This document shows positions 1 through 10,306 of a stretch of DNA of 26,886 bases, piece after piece; position 1 is the first letter of the stretch, and each line of letters begins with the position of its first letter. The notes below the pieces were generated by a model. The model was given only the letters and a program-made list of their open reading frames with translations, was not told the DNA's origin and searched no databases. The position numbers and the translations under genes are program-made. The DNA is from Amoeboaphelidium occidentale (Eukaryota > Aphelidiomycota > Aphelidea): the NCBI GenBank assembly GCA_023515795.1, contig JALGPX010000084.1:1-26886 (forward strand). The letters are read 5' to 3'.

Positions 1-81
1 CTGTTAACAAAGAGCGGTGATATTGTAATTTACTTTTCAGCCGATCAGCCAAATTTGGCCGCTTGGCAATCGAGGGATTAA
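1..81 (+). CDS. Possible C-terminal end of a gene entering from the left
   Basis: Frame 1 is open from the first base to a TAA at 79-81 and would encode 26 residues ending in LAAWQSRD. The peptide has ordinary coding composition (GDIVIYF, then DQPNLAAW), but 81 nt of open frame can occur by chance. A TTTTCAG at 35-40 could instead be an intron acceptor. I do not recognise a family. No AATAAA follows closely. Confidence 0.3.
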   Translation: MLTKSGDIVIYFSADQPNLAAWQSRD

Positions 82-326
82 AGCCTTTCAATATCTGTTT
101 CAACTTAGATCTGAAGGGTATTCTCAGTTTATGATCGAATGGAACGCTAAGTAATCAGCCTATATCCAATTGACATTGTATCGATTAGCAAGCATCCCCT
201 CGAGATCTCTCGCTGAGCTGGCTGAGTTGTTTGCGACCGCTTGTTCGCTCGGTTGCTGATTTGAAACAGCTTTTCTGCTCAGCCCGTTTTCTCAATTTCA
301 TCTTGAAATAAACCAATTAACAAAAA
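82..326. other. Intergenic region upstream of cofilin
   Basis: No convincing gene was seen. It is AT-rich with a pyrimidine-rich stretch and an A-rich leader directly before the cofilin ATG (321-326, CAAAAA). It presumably holds the cofilin promoter and 5' UTR; no clear TATA box was identified. Confidence 0.5.
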
Positions 327-863
327 ATGGTAACTTTTAGCCTTTAAGCCTTCCAACTAACTCTTCAGTCTTCTGGAGTTTCTGTTGATGATAAGTGCTT
401 GGAAGTCTTCTCAGACTTGAAGCTTAAAAAGAAGTACAAATACATCGTCTACAAACTGAACGATGACAACTCCCAAATCGTTGTCGAGAAGTTGGCTGAA
501 GAAGGAAACTATGATGACTTTATTAAGGCCATGCCAAAGGGTGAATGTCGCTATGCCATCTTCGACTTTGAGTTCGAAAAGCCTGGGGAAGGTTTGAGAC
601 ACAAGATTTGCTTCTTCGCATGGTCAGCTTATTCTCTTTACAAAGTAGTCTTATGTTTAGGTCTCCAGATAGTGCCAAGATCAAGCCTAAGATGTTGTAC
701 GCTTCCAGCAAGGATGCTTTGCGTAAGAAGTTGGTTGGTGTTGCTTCAGAAATCCAGTGCACTGATTTGAGCGAAATCGCTTATGATACCGTCTTGGAGA
801 AGGTCGCTAAGCAAGTAAGTTTTATCTTGAGTGGTACTCATTTGCTTTCATCTGTAGGGTTAA
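327..863 (+). CDS. COF1: Cofilin / actin-depolymerising factor
   Basis: Exons 327-329, 369-622, 661-814 and 858-863 give 138 residues, the normal length for fungal cofilin. Cofilin binds G- and F-actin, severs and depolymerises filaments in the cytoplasm, and drives actin turnover. The sequence begins [20 protein letters not shown] and continues with [43 protein letters not shown] and a C-terminal helix [18 protein letters not shown], all typical ADF-H features; the regulatory serine near the N-terminus is present at positions 2-3. The first exon is only the ATG and the last only GGT TAA. The TGG of FFAWSP is split by intron 2. The intron after the ATG is supported by family homology and a CTAACT branch site. 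The only uncertain point is the two-codon last exon. A polyadenylation hexamer lies at 904-909, 16 bp before the next gene's ATG. Confidence 0.95.
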
Positions 864-903
864 GTCTTGAATCGAACATATCATCGAAAGATTCTTGTAA
901 CTC

Positions 904-909
904 AATAAA
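904..909 (+). terminator. Polyadenylation signal of cofilin
   Basis: AATAAA lies 40 bp past the cofilin stop and only 15 bp before the ATG of the next gene on the same strand, so the downstream promoter must sit inside the cofilin 3' region. Confidence 0.5.
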
Positions 910-924
910 AGAGGTTGCCTTTAC

Positions 925-1455
925 ATGTCTTTTAAACCTTCAACGCTTTCTTCAAAGGCTAACAAGAAGTCTTCTGACAGTTCTTTTGCGTACAAGTATG
1001 CTTTAAATGATTATGCATTGCTTAACTGTGCCTTAGCTACAAATACCTAAAAAAGCCTGCAGGCGGGCGAAATGGTAGTGGCGCACAGCAAATGAAGTGT
1101 CAACGGTGTCTTTCTGTAGAGCATTGGACATACCAGTGCAAAGGGGAGCAAGTGTATGTTGTAACATAGGAAATATCATGACAGCTTAGGTACAAAGCAC
1201 GACCGTCAAGAACCAAGCTATTGAAGAAGCCTGCAGCTGCAGAGGAAGAAGAAAGGCCAAATGATGTTAAACATGTAGAAGCCAAGCTTCCGGAAAGGTT
1301 TGGTCTATATCATGCCATCTTATGTTAGTAGAGAAGGTCTAGCCTCGTCCATCCTTAGGTCCAAGAAGCGAGAACGCGATTCTGATACAGATTCTTCCGA
1401 TGATATTGGGCCCACGGTGAATAGGATTCAAGAACAAGATAAGAATGATATTTAG
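925..1455 (+). CDS. ZCCHC10-like zinc-knuckle protein
   Basis: Exons 925-995, 1037-1153, 1190-1297 and 1332-1455 join into a 139-residue frame ending IQEQDKNDI. Residues 45-58 form a CCHC knuckle, C-x2-C-x4-H-x4-C ([14 protein letters not shown]), followed by [14 protein letters not shown]. This combination (CxxC, HWTYxC, then xxRPSRTxxLKK) is the signature of the ZCCHC10 family, small nuclear proteins of unclear function, probably RNA- or protein-binding. The tail is charged and Ser/Asp-rich ([13 protein letters not shown]), as in that family. All three introns (41, 36 and 34 nt) have GT..AG ends; the intron 2 donor GTATGT splits a valine codon. The start is the first ATG of a frame that joins cleanly, but exon 1 has no family support and is the weakest part. 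It follows cofilin by 61 bp and converges on the SCY1-like gene 30 bp away. Confidence 0.78.
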
Positions 1456-1485
1456 GTTTAATTAAATGCATTTTACAAAGTGTCG

Positions 1486-3773
1486 TTACTTAAACATGGG
1501 ATCAAACTCATTCAAGCTTGCATTCGATCCATCTCGTCGCATGGAATTGTTTTGAGACCACGAAGGAACAGGCTCTTGACTCTTGGGCTTCAATGTATTG
1601 TTCAAATTGAGATCAAGCGATTTCTGGGCCAATGCATCAATCTGTTTGATTACTGCGTTTGGTGTAGATATTCTTCTTGGAGGCAGTTGCGGTGGAATTG
1701 TTGAATTTTGTGACATGTCGATACTTTTACGCCCAATATCACTGGGGGATCTGACGAGAGCCTCAAATTCTATCTGAGCAGCATTGTGAGATCTCAAGTC
1801 AGATGGCTGTGATGAAGCCGATTTCGAGCTATCACTTTTTGAGATTTCCATTAGATACTGCCGCTGGTCTTCTTCCAGTTTCTTGGATAGTTTCTTGATG
1901 ACCTCCATAGCCTGGTTGAATTGATTAACTGTAAAAGCAGAACTCAGAGCCATTTTCCATAATTCTGGCAGAATCTCGTTGGCAATCGTCTCCTTAGTCA
2001 GATAATTCAATGAAAGATCCTCATAAACAGTAAAACATGCGAGATATATCAGAGGATTATTTGGTCGATTTTCTTTGAGCATTGGTAACACTTTTCCTGA
2101 GATTGTGTATTGATCCAAATGAGGTAAAGTTCCTCTTATGCAAGTCAAAACATGTACTCTGACAGCTATGTTATTCGATGCATGATAAACAGCTTGTAGT
2201 TTAGGAAAGAGCCTACTTTTGATGGTAGAGTAATCCATTTGAGTCATCAAGCCATAAATAGTTTTCAATGATCGTTGAAGTATGTAAGGGTGGGTTGAGT
2301 CTAGCAGGGACATGACAGATGGTGCAAGCTCCTGTTGAATCTCATTTTTAGACAGCTTCGTCAATATCAGTGACATATTGTCAAGCAATAGTATTAAAGT
2401 ATCATGCGATTCTGTGTGATGCAGGATATCTCTGAATAGCGGCCATAACGTTTCCACAAAATCTCTTTCAGAGAGTTTATCCTGTATGACAAAAACGCTT
2501 GGTAAAATGTGAACTCTCATAGTTGTGTCCTTCATGCCTTCGATCAACGCTGGGAGTATTTTCCATATTAACACTCTTCGAGGAAACTGAACCAGAACCG
2601 ATTTTAAGCCTTTAAAGAATTGTATTTTATCATCCTAAAGAGTAAATGGATAAAAAGTGTTGCTTTTACCTGTGACTTTTCATATATGCTGTCCAGAAAC
2701 ACCATGGTAGACATGAGAGTATTATCAAAATACTTTGACCGTAAGAAATCACTAGCAGCTGGTCTGGCATCATGAAACCTATTGAGCATCTGTCTAACTG
2801 TCTCTCTTAATTCTAAAGGGATTGCATCGATACTAACGAAACCGAGTCGATCAATAGTTCGCTTGTATGCGTCGATTGAACCACCAGTATTCAACATGGA
2901 TGAAGCAGAATATGAGAAGATATCATATATCAGACAAGCAAAAGAGAACATGTCACTCTTTGTGCCTATTTGTCTATCAAGTACGCATTCTGGAGCCATG
3001 TAGTCCAAACTTGGTCGCAGAATACCATTAGGACGATAAAGCTCGTCTGATGCCGCAAAATTAACCAAAGTGCTCTGATTTGTGCTAAGCGGTAGTGATT
3101 TCTCGGATGAATGAATACTCCACGCTAAACCACCCAATTTCCAGTCACCCTTGGAATTTATAAATACAGCTTGAGGTGTCAATTGCGCATGTATGATCCC
3201 AGCTTCCTGATGACAGAACACCAAAGCCTTAGCGATCTGTTGCAATCCTTTCTGAATCTCCAACTCGTCCAACAGTGAATTCTCGTCCTGGTTTTGATAG
3301 TCAAGAGGCATTCTCCTATTCGCTTGGTTTTGGCTCAAGACACGCTGTAACAAGTCCGACAGGGGATACGACAATGACTCTGTGACAAAAGTTAAATGCA
3401 ATCTGCTTTCATCTATCGGCTCAATAATTTCCAGAAAGGAAGGATGCCTGAACTTGGCAAGCTTTTCTGCCTCCTTCCTCAGTAATTCAATCAAACGTTC
3501 CTGATCCTTCTTTACCCAATTCCTTCCGTCAAAGAACTTTTTATCGAATACAAATACTGATGCTTGTCTGCCTTGAATTTTTTTACTATCAGCATCATGA
3601 ATCTTCCATGTGTTGCCTAATAGAGGTTAAACAAGGAGATGATTAATGATTCGAACTGTACCTGGACCAGCATATGAGACAACTTGTTTCATGTCATAAT
3701 CTCTTGTAATAGGTGACCCCATAATGTATGTGAACACTTTGTTCACAGTTTTGTCCATGTTTTGCAGGTTCAT
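1486..3773 (-). CDS. SCY1-like pseudokinase (SCYL2 type)
   Basis: On the minus strand the exons are 3773-3662, 3616-2670 and 2634-1486, giving 735 residues. Proteins of this family work in clathrin-coated vesicle traffic between trans-Golgi network and endosomes. The N-terminal part is a protein-kinase fold (MGSPITRDYD, TWKIHDA, VFVFDKKFFDGRNW, then FRHPSFLEIIEPI). It lacks the catalytic motifs: the HRD position reads HAQLTP and the DFG position reads LGGLAW, as known for SCYL2 and yeast Scy1. From about residue 350 there are HEAT-like helical repeats (RRVLIWKILPALIEG, SVMSLLDSTHPYILQRSL), and the last 130 residues are Ser/Pro-rich (IPPQLPPRR). The start ATG at 3773 has an in-frame stop upstream; a second Met five codons on (MDKTVNK) is an alternative. 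Introns are 45 and 35 nt. It is divergent from RPN10. Confidence 0.92.
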
Positions 3774-4095
3774 CGTCGGTAAATAACAGGAGTTTGTGAT
3801 AACAAGGTTCTACGATCGAGTTCAATGAGATTCTTTGAGACCTGAGAACATGATTAGCTTCAAGTGTGTTTATGAGCATGGTCTCAACGTCGTAACGCTA
3901 AAGGATCTGAACAAAAGTTGATCATGCCTTCATAGCCCTGAGTGAACTTGGTGTGAGCAGCTTATATCCCTTAAACTTTCCATTAAGACAAGCGTTTATC
4001 ACTGAAGTAACGCGATGGCAGAGGATCCCCAGCAGCTCGTTCATCTCAAGCTTTTCTGCTTCGCAATCAACAACAACTTGCGCTGAAACTTCAAA
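3774..4095. promoter_or_regulatory. Divergent intergenic region SCY1-like / RPN10
   Basis: This 322-bp stretch must hold both promoters. A minus-strand frame runs from 4161 to a stop at 3922 with reasonable-looking protein, but it overlaps the RPN10 start exon and has no family match, so I do not call it. No TATA box or known site was convincingly recognised. Confidence 0.5.
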
Positions 4096-5268
4096 ATGGT
4101 ATTGGAAGCTACAGTCATTGTGTAACTTATTAAAACTGTTCAGTAGCTTAATTGTGTTCAATAGAATCGATAATTCAGAGTGGATGAGGAACGGAGACTA
4201 TGCGCCATCAAGATTTGAAGCACAAAGTGACGCTGTTAATCTGCTATTCTCCGCAAAGACACAGTCAAACCCAGAGAACATGGTAGGCCTCATTTCGATG
4301 GGTGGGAAGAGGTAATCCGCTTCTTTATGGCAATTCTGATAAGTTCTCCTGTTCTTTCAAAGTGTAGCGCAAATGTGTTGGTGTCTCTAACGAATAACGT
4401 TGGAAAGGTTTTGGCTGCTGTTCATGAGATCAAATTGTCTGGCTCCGTTTCACTTGCGAATGGTCTTCAAGTTGCTCAGTTGGTTTTGAAACATCGACAG
4501 AATAAGAACCAAAAGCAGAGAATCGTCGCCTTTGTGGGAAGTCCGCTGGAGGAAGATGAAAAGTCACTTGTTAAGTTGGCAAAGAAGCTAAAGAAGAATA
4601 ACGTCGCTGTCGATATTGTTAACTTTGGTGAAGAGTCTTTAAATACTTCAAAGTTGGAAGCATTCATTGAAGCAATTAATTCACAGGATAACAGTCATTT
4701 GTTGAATGTTCCTCCTGGTCCGCATATTCTGAGTGATCTTTTGATCTCATCGCCAATTATCCAGGGAGAAGATGGTGCAGGTGCTGGATTCCATGCCGGT
4801 GGATCAGCTGGCTTTGAGTTTGGTGTTGATCCTTCTTTAGATCCTGAGTTGGCACTTGCTTTGCGCATATCCATGGAAGAAGAGAAGGCCCGCCAAGAAG
4901 CTACACAAGGTGGAAGTTCTAGTAAGGAAAGTGGAGCTGCAGCTGCTTCTTCAAGTGCTGCACCACCATATGCTCAAGCACCAGCTGCTGGAAATGATGA
5001 AGACGCAATGTTGGCAGAAGCAATAGCAATGTCTATGGGACAAGCTCCTGGTTCAACTGATGTACAAATGAAAGACGCGAATGAGGATGAAGAATTACAA
5101 AGAGCTATTCAAATGTCTATGGAAGGTGGAAGTGGAGCTAATTCAGATCTGATTAACTCCGTACTTGGAACTTTGCCTGGTGTTGACCCTAATGATCCAC
5201 GCTTCAAAGAGATGCAGAAGAAAGATTCCGATAAGAAGAAGCCTGATGGTAAGAACGGCAAGAAATAA
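4096..5268 (+). CDS. RPN10: 26S proteasome ubiquitin receptor Rpn10/PSMD4 with three UIMs
   Basis: Exons 4096-4121, 4165-4311 and 4344-5268 give 365 residues, close to human PSMD4 and about 100 longer than yeast Rpn10. The protein sits in the 19S regulatory particle and captures polyubiquitinated substrates. The N-terminal vWA domain is clear: [20 protein letters not shown], then [30 protein letters not shown]. Three ubiquitin-interacting motifs follow: residues 224-242 ([19 protein letters not shown]), about 275-290 ([14 protein letters not shown]) and about 305-319 ([15 protein letters not shown]), each with the acidic start and Ala-x-x-x-Ser core. The tail [15 protein letters not shown] plus a Lys/Asp end matches the long animal/plant form. 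The ATG is fixed by the conserved N-terminus; introns are 43 and 32 nt. The stop codon lies inside an AATAAA. Confidence 0.97.
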
Positions 5269-5269
5269 A
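5264..5269 (+). terminator. AATAAA overlapping the RPN10 stop codon
   Basis: The hexamer includes the whole TAA stop (5266-5268). It is a candidate polyadenylation signal; the next gene's ATG is only 112 bp away. Confidence 0.45.
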
Positions 5270-5380
5270 CGCGTTTTCTATAATCCGAAAAAAAGCTGAA
5301 ACAGAACAAAACAATCTCGCTTTGATCGACGCGCTCTTCGGTTCAATGGCAAAAATTTTTCTTTAAGTTTACAACGGAAA

Positions 5381-5897
<517 letters not shown>

Positions 5898-5898
<1 letters not shown>

Positions 5899-5903
5899 AT
5901 AAA
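5898..5903 (+). terminator. AATAAA overlapping the RPS23 stop codon
   Basis: The hexamer begins on the last base of the TAA stop. The convergent gene's stop lies 61 bp downstream of RPS23, so the two 3' ends probably overlap. Confidence 0.45.
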
Positions 5904-5959
5904 GCTGGAGATTAACATAAGAATTGTAATTGAGGATTCTATTTAATCATGTCTTTGTC

Positions 5960-7781
5960 TCACATCTTCAGTGATTTTTTACGCAGGTAGTTAAAGACGC
6001 TTATTACCCAACTATGTTGTTCGTTCCATACTGATTTTACTTGCCTGATCTCCTGCACAATAAGTTCGGACTTTGGTATTTCTTCTTGTGCGGTTAACAT
6101 ATCAGCAAAGGAGACCTCTTCGTCTGGTGATTGCTCTTCAGACTCTTCAGAAGACGAGGCTTCCAGGAGTTTTAACTGCAAGCGGTTGATTTGGTTCATG
6201 AATTTCGTGTGCGCGTCGTAGTTGTAAACATGATGATGCAGCCTCTCAAACAATGATAGAGGAATATAATCAAACTGCTGATGAAACTTGAAATTGTCTG
6301 CTTCGAATACAGATTCTGAAGAAGTAGATTTACCAGAGTTAAAGGGATTGCTGAAATTCAGTTTTCCTAACCACTTTGGATTTTTTGTATCCGGAACCAG
6401 CTCTTCATCCTGCTTTCCATGAATATTCACGTTCTTTCCAAACAGAATTACTTTGATATCTTTGCTGAATTCGACAATCTTATAATTTATCATATCCTTA
6501 AATTCAATGTCTCTCATGCCTACTTTCATTCGCAGCTTTTCAAAGGTATCTTCAACGCTAAGCGCCAAATTGGTTTTAGAACCGCCTTCAAAGTAAGCTG
6601 CTAACTCTCTCCACTGGCTTTCAGAAATATTGGTTGTGTGACTGCCATCACTGTTACGTAGAGGTGCAACTGGGATAATGTTCATGAAATGTTTTGGTAC
6701 AAGTATCTCTAAATTCATGTTCTTGTGCTTTATGTGGAAAAGCCCAACGTAAACACCAGGGGTTAGCTTCAATGTCGACCTCTTGTAGTAATCAGAAAAT
6801 GTAGCGTATACATCAGCGTCAAACTAATAAAGATTAGCATCATTATTTTGTAAATTACCAATGGATGTATATTTGGATGAAGTCTTTCAGCACTCCTCCA
6901 GATCAAACCCTGATTTGCCGATATTGCCGATAAATCCCATGAAGAGGAGGCGTGTTGAACTGAAAGAATGAAGTGAAGATTTCTCTCTTTGGAGCTGGAA
7001 ATAGGGGAATTGTACAAGACACCAAATCTTGATAAGCTCAATGATGTTTGCAGTTTCGCAGCAGCATTAAGGAAATTCACTTTGAATTCAATACTTGCGT
7101 CATGGAGGGTCTGTTCTAGCTTCTTTGCATTGTCGTGGTTGATGTATTTTTCCAGCTCACTTGCAGCTTTCTGTAAATCTTCAGACTTGAATGAAACTCC
7201 GTAGTTGCTTGTTTGATCTTTCGTAACACTCTTTTCCCATTCTAACGCCTGAGTTCTGGCCCATAAAAAGTCTGGATGATCAGAAGCAAATGCATTATCG
7301 CTTAATTCCTTATAATTTGTGATTATTGGGATCATTGGTAAAACTCCATTACTGAGAGTTGCTACCTGAAGCTTGGAATTAAATATCAGCATGACTAAAT
7401 AAATAGAATCTTTCTTGAATTTCGTAGATAAATCCAAATTATCTTGTTCTGGTTCTGCGTCCAGCTTCTCCAGATGCATTTCGAATAAATGCTTCAAAAT
7501 TAGACGCATGTTGCAAATAATTACTTTAGCATTGATATCACAAGAGAAGAGGCCAGCTTCTTCGCTCAGAATCTTGTCTGTATCTACGTTCTTTATGAAC
7601 AAGGGCTTGCATGGTGCTACTTCAGGGTATGATGACATCTAGACATAAACGCGTTTCGAGTAGTATCTACCTCATAAAGAACACTCTCAACCGTTCGTTC
7701 AGCATCGAACTCTAAACTTCTAATAGGGAACTCTCGCCTCTTGTCAGATCGTGTCTCACGCAAGATGATCTTGATGGTCAT
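5960..7781 (-). CDS. Unrecognised 584-residue protein
   Basis: Exons on the minus strand are 7781-7671, 7638-6859 and 6823-5960, joined in phase 0 by introns of 32 and 35 nt. I do not recognise the family. The N-terminus is basic and could form a beta strand (MTIKIILRETRSDKRREF). A helical, charged middle follows (KSEDLQKAASELEKYINHD, KKLEQTLHDASIEFKVNFLNAA), then a mixed alpha/beta part (LTPGVYVGLFHIKHKNM, LEILVPKHFMNIIPVAPL) and a C-terminal helical part around an acidic serine stretch (EASSSEESEEQSPDEEVSF). No signal peptide or membrane segment was seen. Met at 7781 is the first ATG in frame; the frame is open upstream without another ATG. Its length, clean introns and protein-like composition make it a real gene; its function is unknown. 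It converges with RPS23. Confidence 0.75.
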
Positions 7782-7873
7782 GATGACTCTACACCATTTC
7801 GTTTCAGAGATCTTACAAGCAGATATCTTACGTCTTTCCAGATGGCACTTCTTCCGCACTTTCTAAATTGTCC

Positions 7874-8224
7874 TCAATGTCCTATACTTTTAAGCAAAGT
7901 CTTGATCGTGATAACCTTTCGTTTCTCGAAATATTGGCCTTTAGAATTAAGTATATCCACTGGTCAATGCTTACCATTAAGATACGGAACATCTTGCGAT
8001 CTTATTTCCATAATCTGCTGTAATCGTTTAGATCTATTCGTTCCTGTCCCAACTGATTGTAGCGGATTACGGAACACATCAAGAACTGAGAACTTTGATT
8101 GTCCTTTAGGTGTCGCAACTGAAGATTGTTCATTTAAGGAAGATAGAGATGATGAACTTCCAGTCCTTCCAGCACTCTGACGCTGCAATTTCTTTGGCTT
8201 TGGCGATAAAGGGTTTCCAGACAT
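7874..8224 (-). CDS. Small basic Ser-rich hypothetical protein
   Basis: Exons 8224-7975 and 7938-7874 (36-nt intron, donor GTAAGC) give 104 residues. No family was recognised. The first half is low complexity and basic (MSGNPLSPKPKKLQRQSAGR, then a run of serines), with SP and TP sites that could be phosphorylated. The second half is more ordered (KFSVLDVFRNPLQSVG, RLQQIMEIRSQDVPYLNGQY). The donor and acceptor are good and the frame closes after 21 more codons, which favours a true gene; without the splice it would end KH right after the donor. The ATG at 8224 is the only one available in frame. It is likely nuclear or cytosolic; nothing further can be said. Confidence 0.5.
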
Positions 8225-8336
8225 GCGTATCACCAAGGAGATTGTTTCGACTGTGAAACTCAACTATTTATATCTCGCAATGCAACCTTCTGATAAAGAA
8301 TACTTCAGCAGCATGCGTGATAAAATTAACATAAAA

Positions 8337-8342
8337 TTTATT
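8337..8342 (-). terminator. AATAAA overlapping the stop of the promethin-like gene
   Basis: On the minus strand the hexamer starts on the last two bases of the TAA stop (8343-8341). It is the same arrangement as at RPN10 and RPS23. Confidence 0.4.
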
Positions 8343-8940
8343 ATTCAGCTTTAGAGTCCTGTGCTCTTTTGCTCAAATAGCCTCTTGAGTTCTTCTGGAC
8401 TGAAACAAGGGTGTTGTAGCCAAATTGATAAGCATAAAAGATCCCAAACCCAAAAGTAACCAAATTAGCTGCCACAAAAGCATTTCCCATAACAACGAAA
8501 GCAAGCGCAACCAGGCCACTGCCCATGACCGTTCCTGACACAATCGAAGTAACAAGCGCTGCTGAGAACACAGTGACCAAAGAAAATAAAGCATAAATCA
8601 AAACAGGGAAAGCAGACAGAAGAGCAGCCAAAGCCAAGAAAGCACCCAGCGGAGGATATTCAATCGACTTTGCGTAAACTTGCGACCACAAAACCGGCAA
8701 CTGTTCTTTAATTCTTGCAAAGATTTCAGACAACGTGTTGGAGGTATTCGCTGACCAGTTCTTCAATGTCTTATCGGTTGAGGCAGATTGTTCTTTCAAA
8801 GCGATTGTCAGTTTGTCGAGATACGCAAAGTACGCTTCCGGTAGAACGGATGCCAACTGTGCTTTTATCTGCTGAGGGGTTGGCATGTGATGCTGTTGTG
8901 TTTGTGGCACTGTTCCTGAAGATGGAGTTTCTACAGCCAT
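8341..8940 (-). CDS. Promethin/LDAF1-like lipid-droplet membrane protein
   Basis: A single 199-residue frame. Residues 1-90 are polar, with a PQTQQHHMPTPQQ stretch and an amphipathic helix (IKAQLASVLPEAYFAYLDKL). Residues from about 98 to 180 are almost wholly hydrophobic and Gly/Ala/Val-rich (LGAFLALAALLSAFPVLIYA, ALVTSIVSGTVMGSGLVALA, FVAANLVTFGFGIFYAYQFG), enough for three or four membrane or hairpin helices, followed by a basic tail (SRGYLSKRAQDSKAE). This layout fits the promethin family, ER proteins that partner seipin and mark sites of lipid-droplet formation (LDAF1 in animals, Ldo in yeast). The assignment rests on topology and composition, not on a catalytic motif; another small ER membrane protein is possible. 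The ATG at 8940 begins MAVETP. It is divergent from a fatty-acid elongase 247 bp away, which suits a lipid role. Confidence 0.6.
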   Translation of the reverse strand: MAVETPSSGTVPQTQQHHMPTPQQIKAQLASVLPEAYFAYLDKLTIALKEQSASTDKTLKNWSANTSNTLSEIFARIKEQLPVLWSQVYAKSIEYPPLGAFLALAALLSAFPVLIYALFSLVTVFSAALVTSIVSGTVMGSGLVALAFVVMGNAFVAANLVTFGFGIFYAYQFGYNTLVSVQKNSRGYLSKRAQDSKAE

Positions 8941-9187
8941 TTGACAATGCAAAAACAAGAAGAATTTGTGTTGATGCCAAACAAACGCTGTTGAATTGCA
9001 AAATTTCCGCGTGCGTTTGTGTGCCCTCTGCCCGGAGAATTACGATTCTTGTTTGTGGGGGCAACTCTGTGAAAATGCTCTATTTAAAGTTATAACGGTT
9101 TCTCCGGCCCAAACAGGTTTCCATGCTGCGCCGCAAATCGCATCGATCATCGTGCAACTTTCCCATCTTCTTCCGGAACCCTTTGAA
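8941..9187. promoter_or_regulatory. Shared upstream region of promethin-like gene and elongase
   Basis: These 247 bp separate two divergent lipid-related genes. The elongase frame is open through about 190 bp of it but has no ATG before 9188. No known lipid-response element was recognised. Confidence 0.4.
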
Positions 9188-10249
9188 ATGCGTGCAGCAG
9201 TCGATTACTTCATTGACATGGGCTTCAGCCTTGAGCATGCCCTGGACAGATACACCAAGCCAACAGAGACGATGCTTTTGTCGTTGTTGAAGGAAAACAT
9301 GCCTTCTGTCTACAATTACGGTGCAAACCTTTTGGCTTCATCGCCTTCGATCCATGCTGCAAATTTGCCACTTATGAACCCTTTCCACGCCGTGGTTTTG
9401 ATTTTGGCGTACTACGCAGTTATTTCTTCTGGCATGTGGGTCATGAAGAATATTGTCAAGCAGAAGTTCCAGTTGAAGACCTTCTCAAATATTCACAATG
9501 CGTTCCTGGTCTGGTTGAGTGGTTACATGTGTCTTAATATCGCTTATCAGGCGTTGGTGGTTCGTGGCTATTCCGTGTTCAATAATGATTTTGACGATGT
9601 TCCGGAATCGTTTCCTTTGGCCAAGCACCTCTGGTTGTTTTACTTTTCCAAGATTTTTGAATTTGTCGATACTTGTATTATGGTTGGTAAGATGAATTTC
9701 AGGCAGGTTTCCTTTTTGCACGTTTATCATCACTCCAGTATCTTGGCTGTTTGGTGGTTGACAATATATGTTTGTCCTCATACTGAATGTAAGTTGGATA
9801 GCCGTCTCGCGGATTTATTCTGACCTTTTGACACGATTTAGCTTACTTCTCTGCTACATTGAACAGTTTTATTCATGTGATCATGTATTCTTACTACTTG
9901 TTCTCATCTTTGGGAGTTGCAAAGTCATTGACAAGACTTGTTAAGCCTTACATCACCCAAGCGCAGATGATCCAGTTCACTTTGAACATGTTTCAGGCAA
10001 CTTATGACTTGTACAAGACATATTCGTAAGTTTTCTTAATCGCGTTTGTTTTAATTAACGCTGTTTAGTCTGCCTCCAAGTGAAAGACACACCAAGACAC
10101 CAGTTAGCTTGGTTTTGATGTTGTGGGTGTACATGTGGACCATGCTGGGACTATTCGGTCACTTCTACGTTAAAAACTATAAGAAGCCATCCGCTGTCCC
10201 TGTCAAGCCGAAGGAGGTCGATGGTGCAAAGATGGTGAAGGAAGAGTGA
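9188..10249 (+). CDS. ELO-family very-long-chain fatty-acid elongase
   Basis: Exons 9188-9788, 9842-10025 and 10069-10249 give 321 residues. ELO proteins are ER membrane condensing enzymes (3-ketoacyl-CoA synthases) that add two carbons from malonyl-CoA to long acyl-CoAs. The histidine box HVYHH is at residues 178-182, preceded by KIFEFVDTCIMVGK and followed by SSILAVWWLTIYV, the animal ELOVL-like pattern; exon 2 has SYFSATLNSFIHVIMYSYY and QFTLNMFQATYDLYKTYS. About six or seven membrane helices are visible. The first 60 residues before the first helix (MGFSLEHALDRYTKPTETML) are longer than usual. The end KMVKEE has a lysine at -3 but not a full KKXX. Introns are 53 and 43 nt. The start is the first ATG in frame. 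Acyl specificity cannot be told from sequence. Confidence 0.94.
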
Positions 10250-10306
10250 GTAAATACAGAGAAAAATAAATCAGCATGAAGAGGTTCATGGATTTTTCAA
10301 TTGAAA

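Noticed and set aside
1100-1285. Minus-strand 61-codon frame opposite the ZCCHC10-like gene
   Set aside because: Antisense shadow; the plus strand carries the zinc knuckle and RPSRT motif across a good intron.
3922-4161. Minus-strand frame of 79 codons between the SCY1-like gene and RPN10
   Set aside because: Part looks protein-like ([20 protein letters not shown]), but it overlaps the RPN10 first exon on the other strand, its only early ATG lies in the RPN10 intron, and no family or splice partner was found.
7415-7642. Plus-strand 75-codon frame opposite the unrecognised 584-residue gene
   Set aside because: Antisense shadow of a longer spliced frame with better composition.
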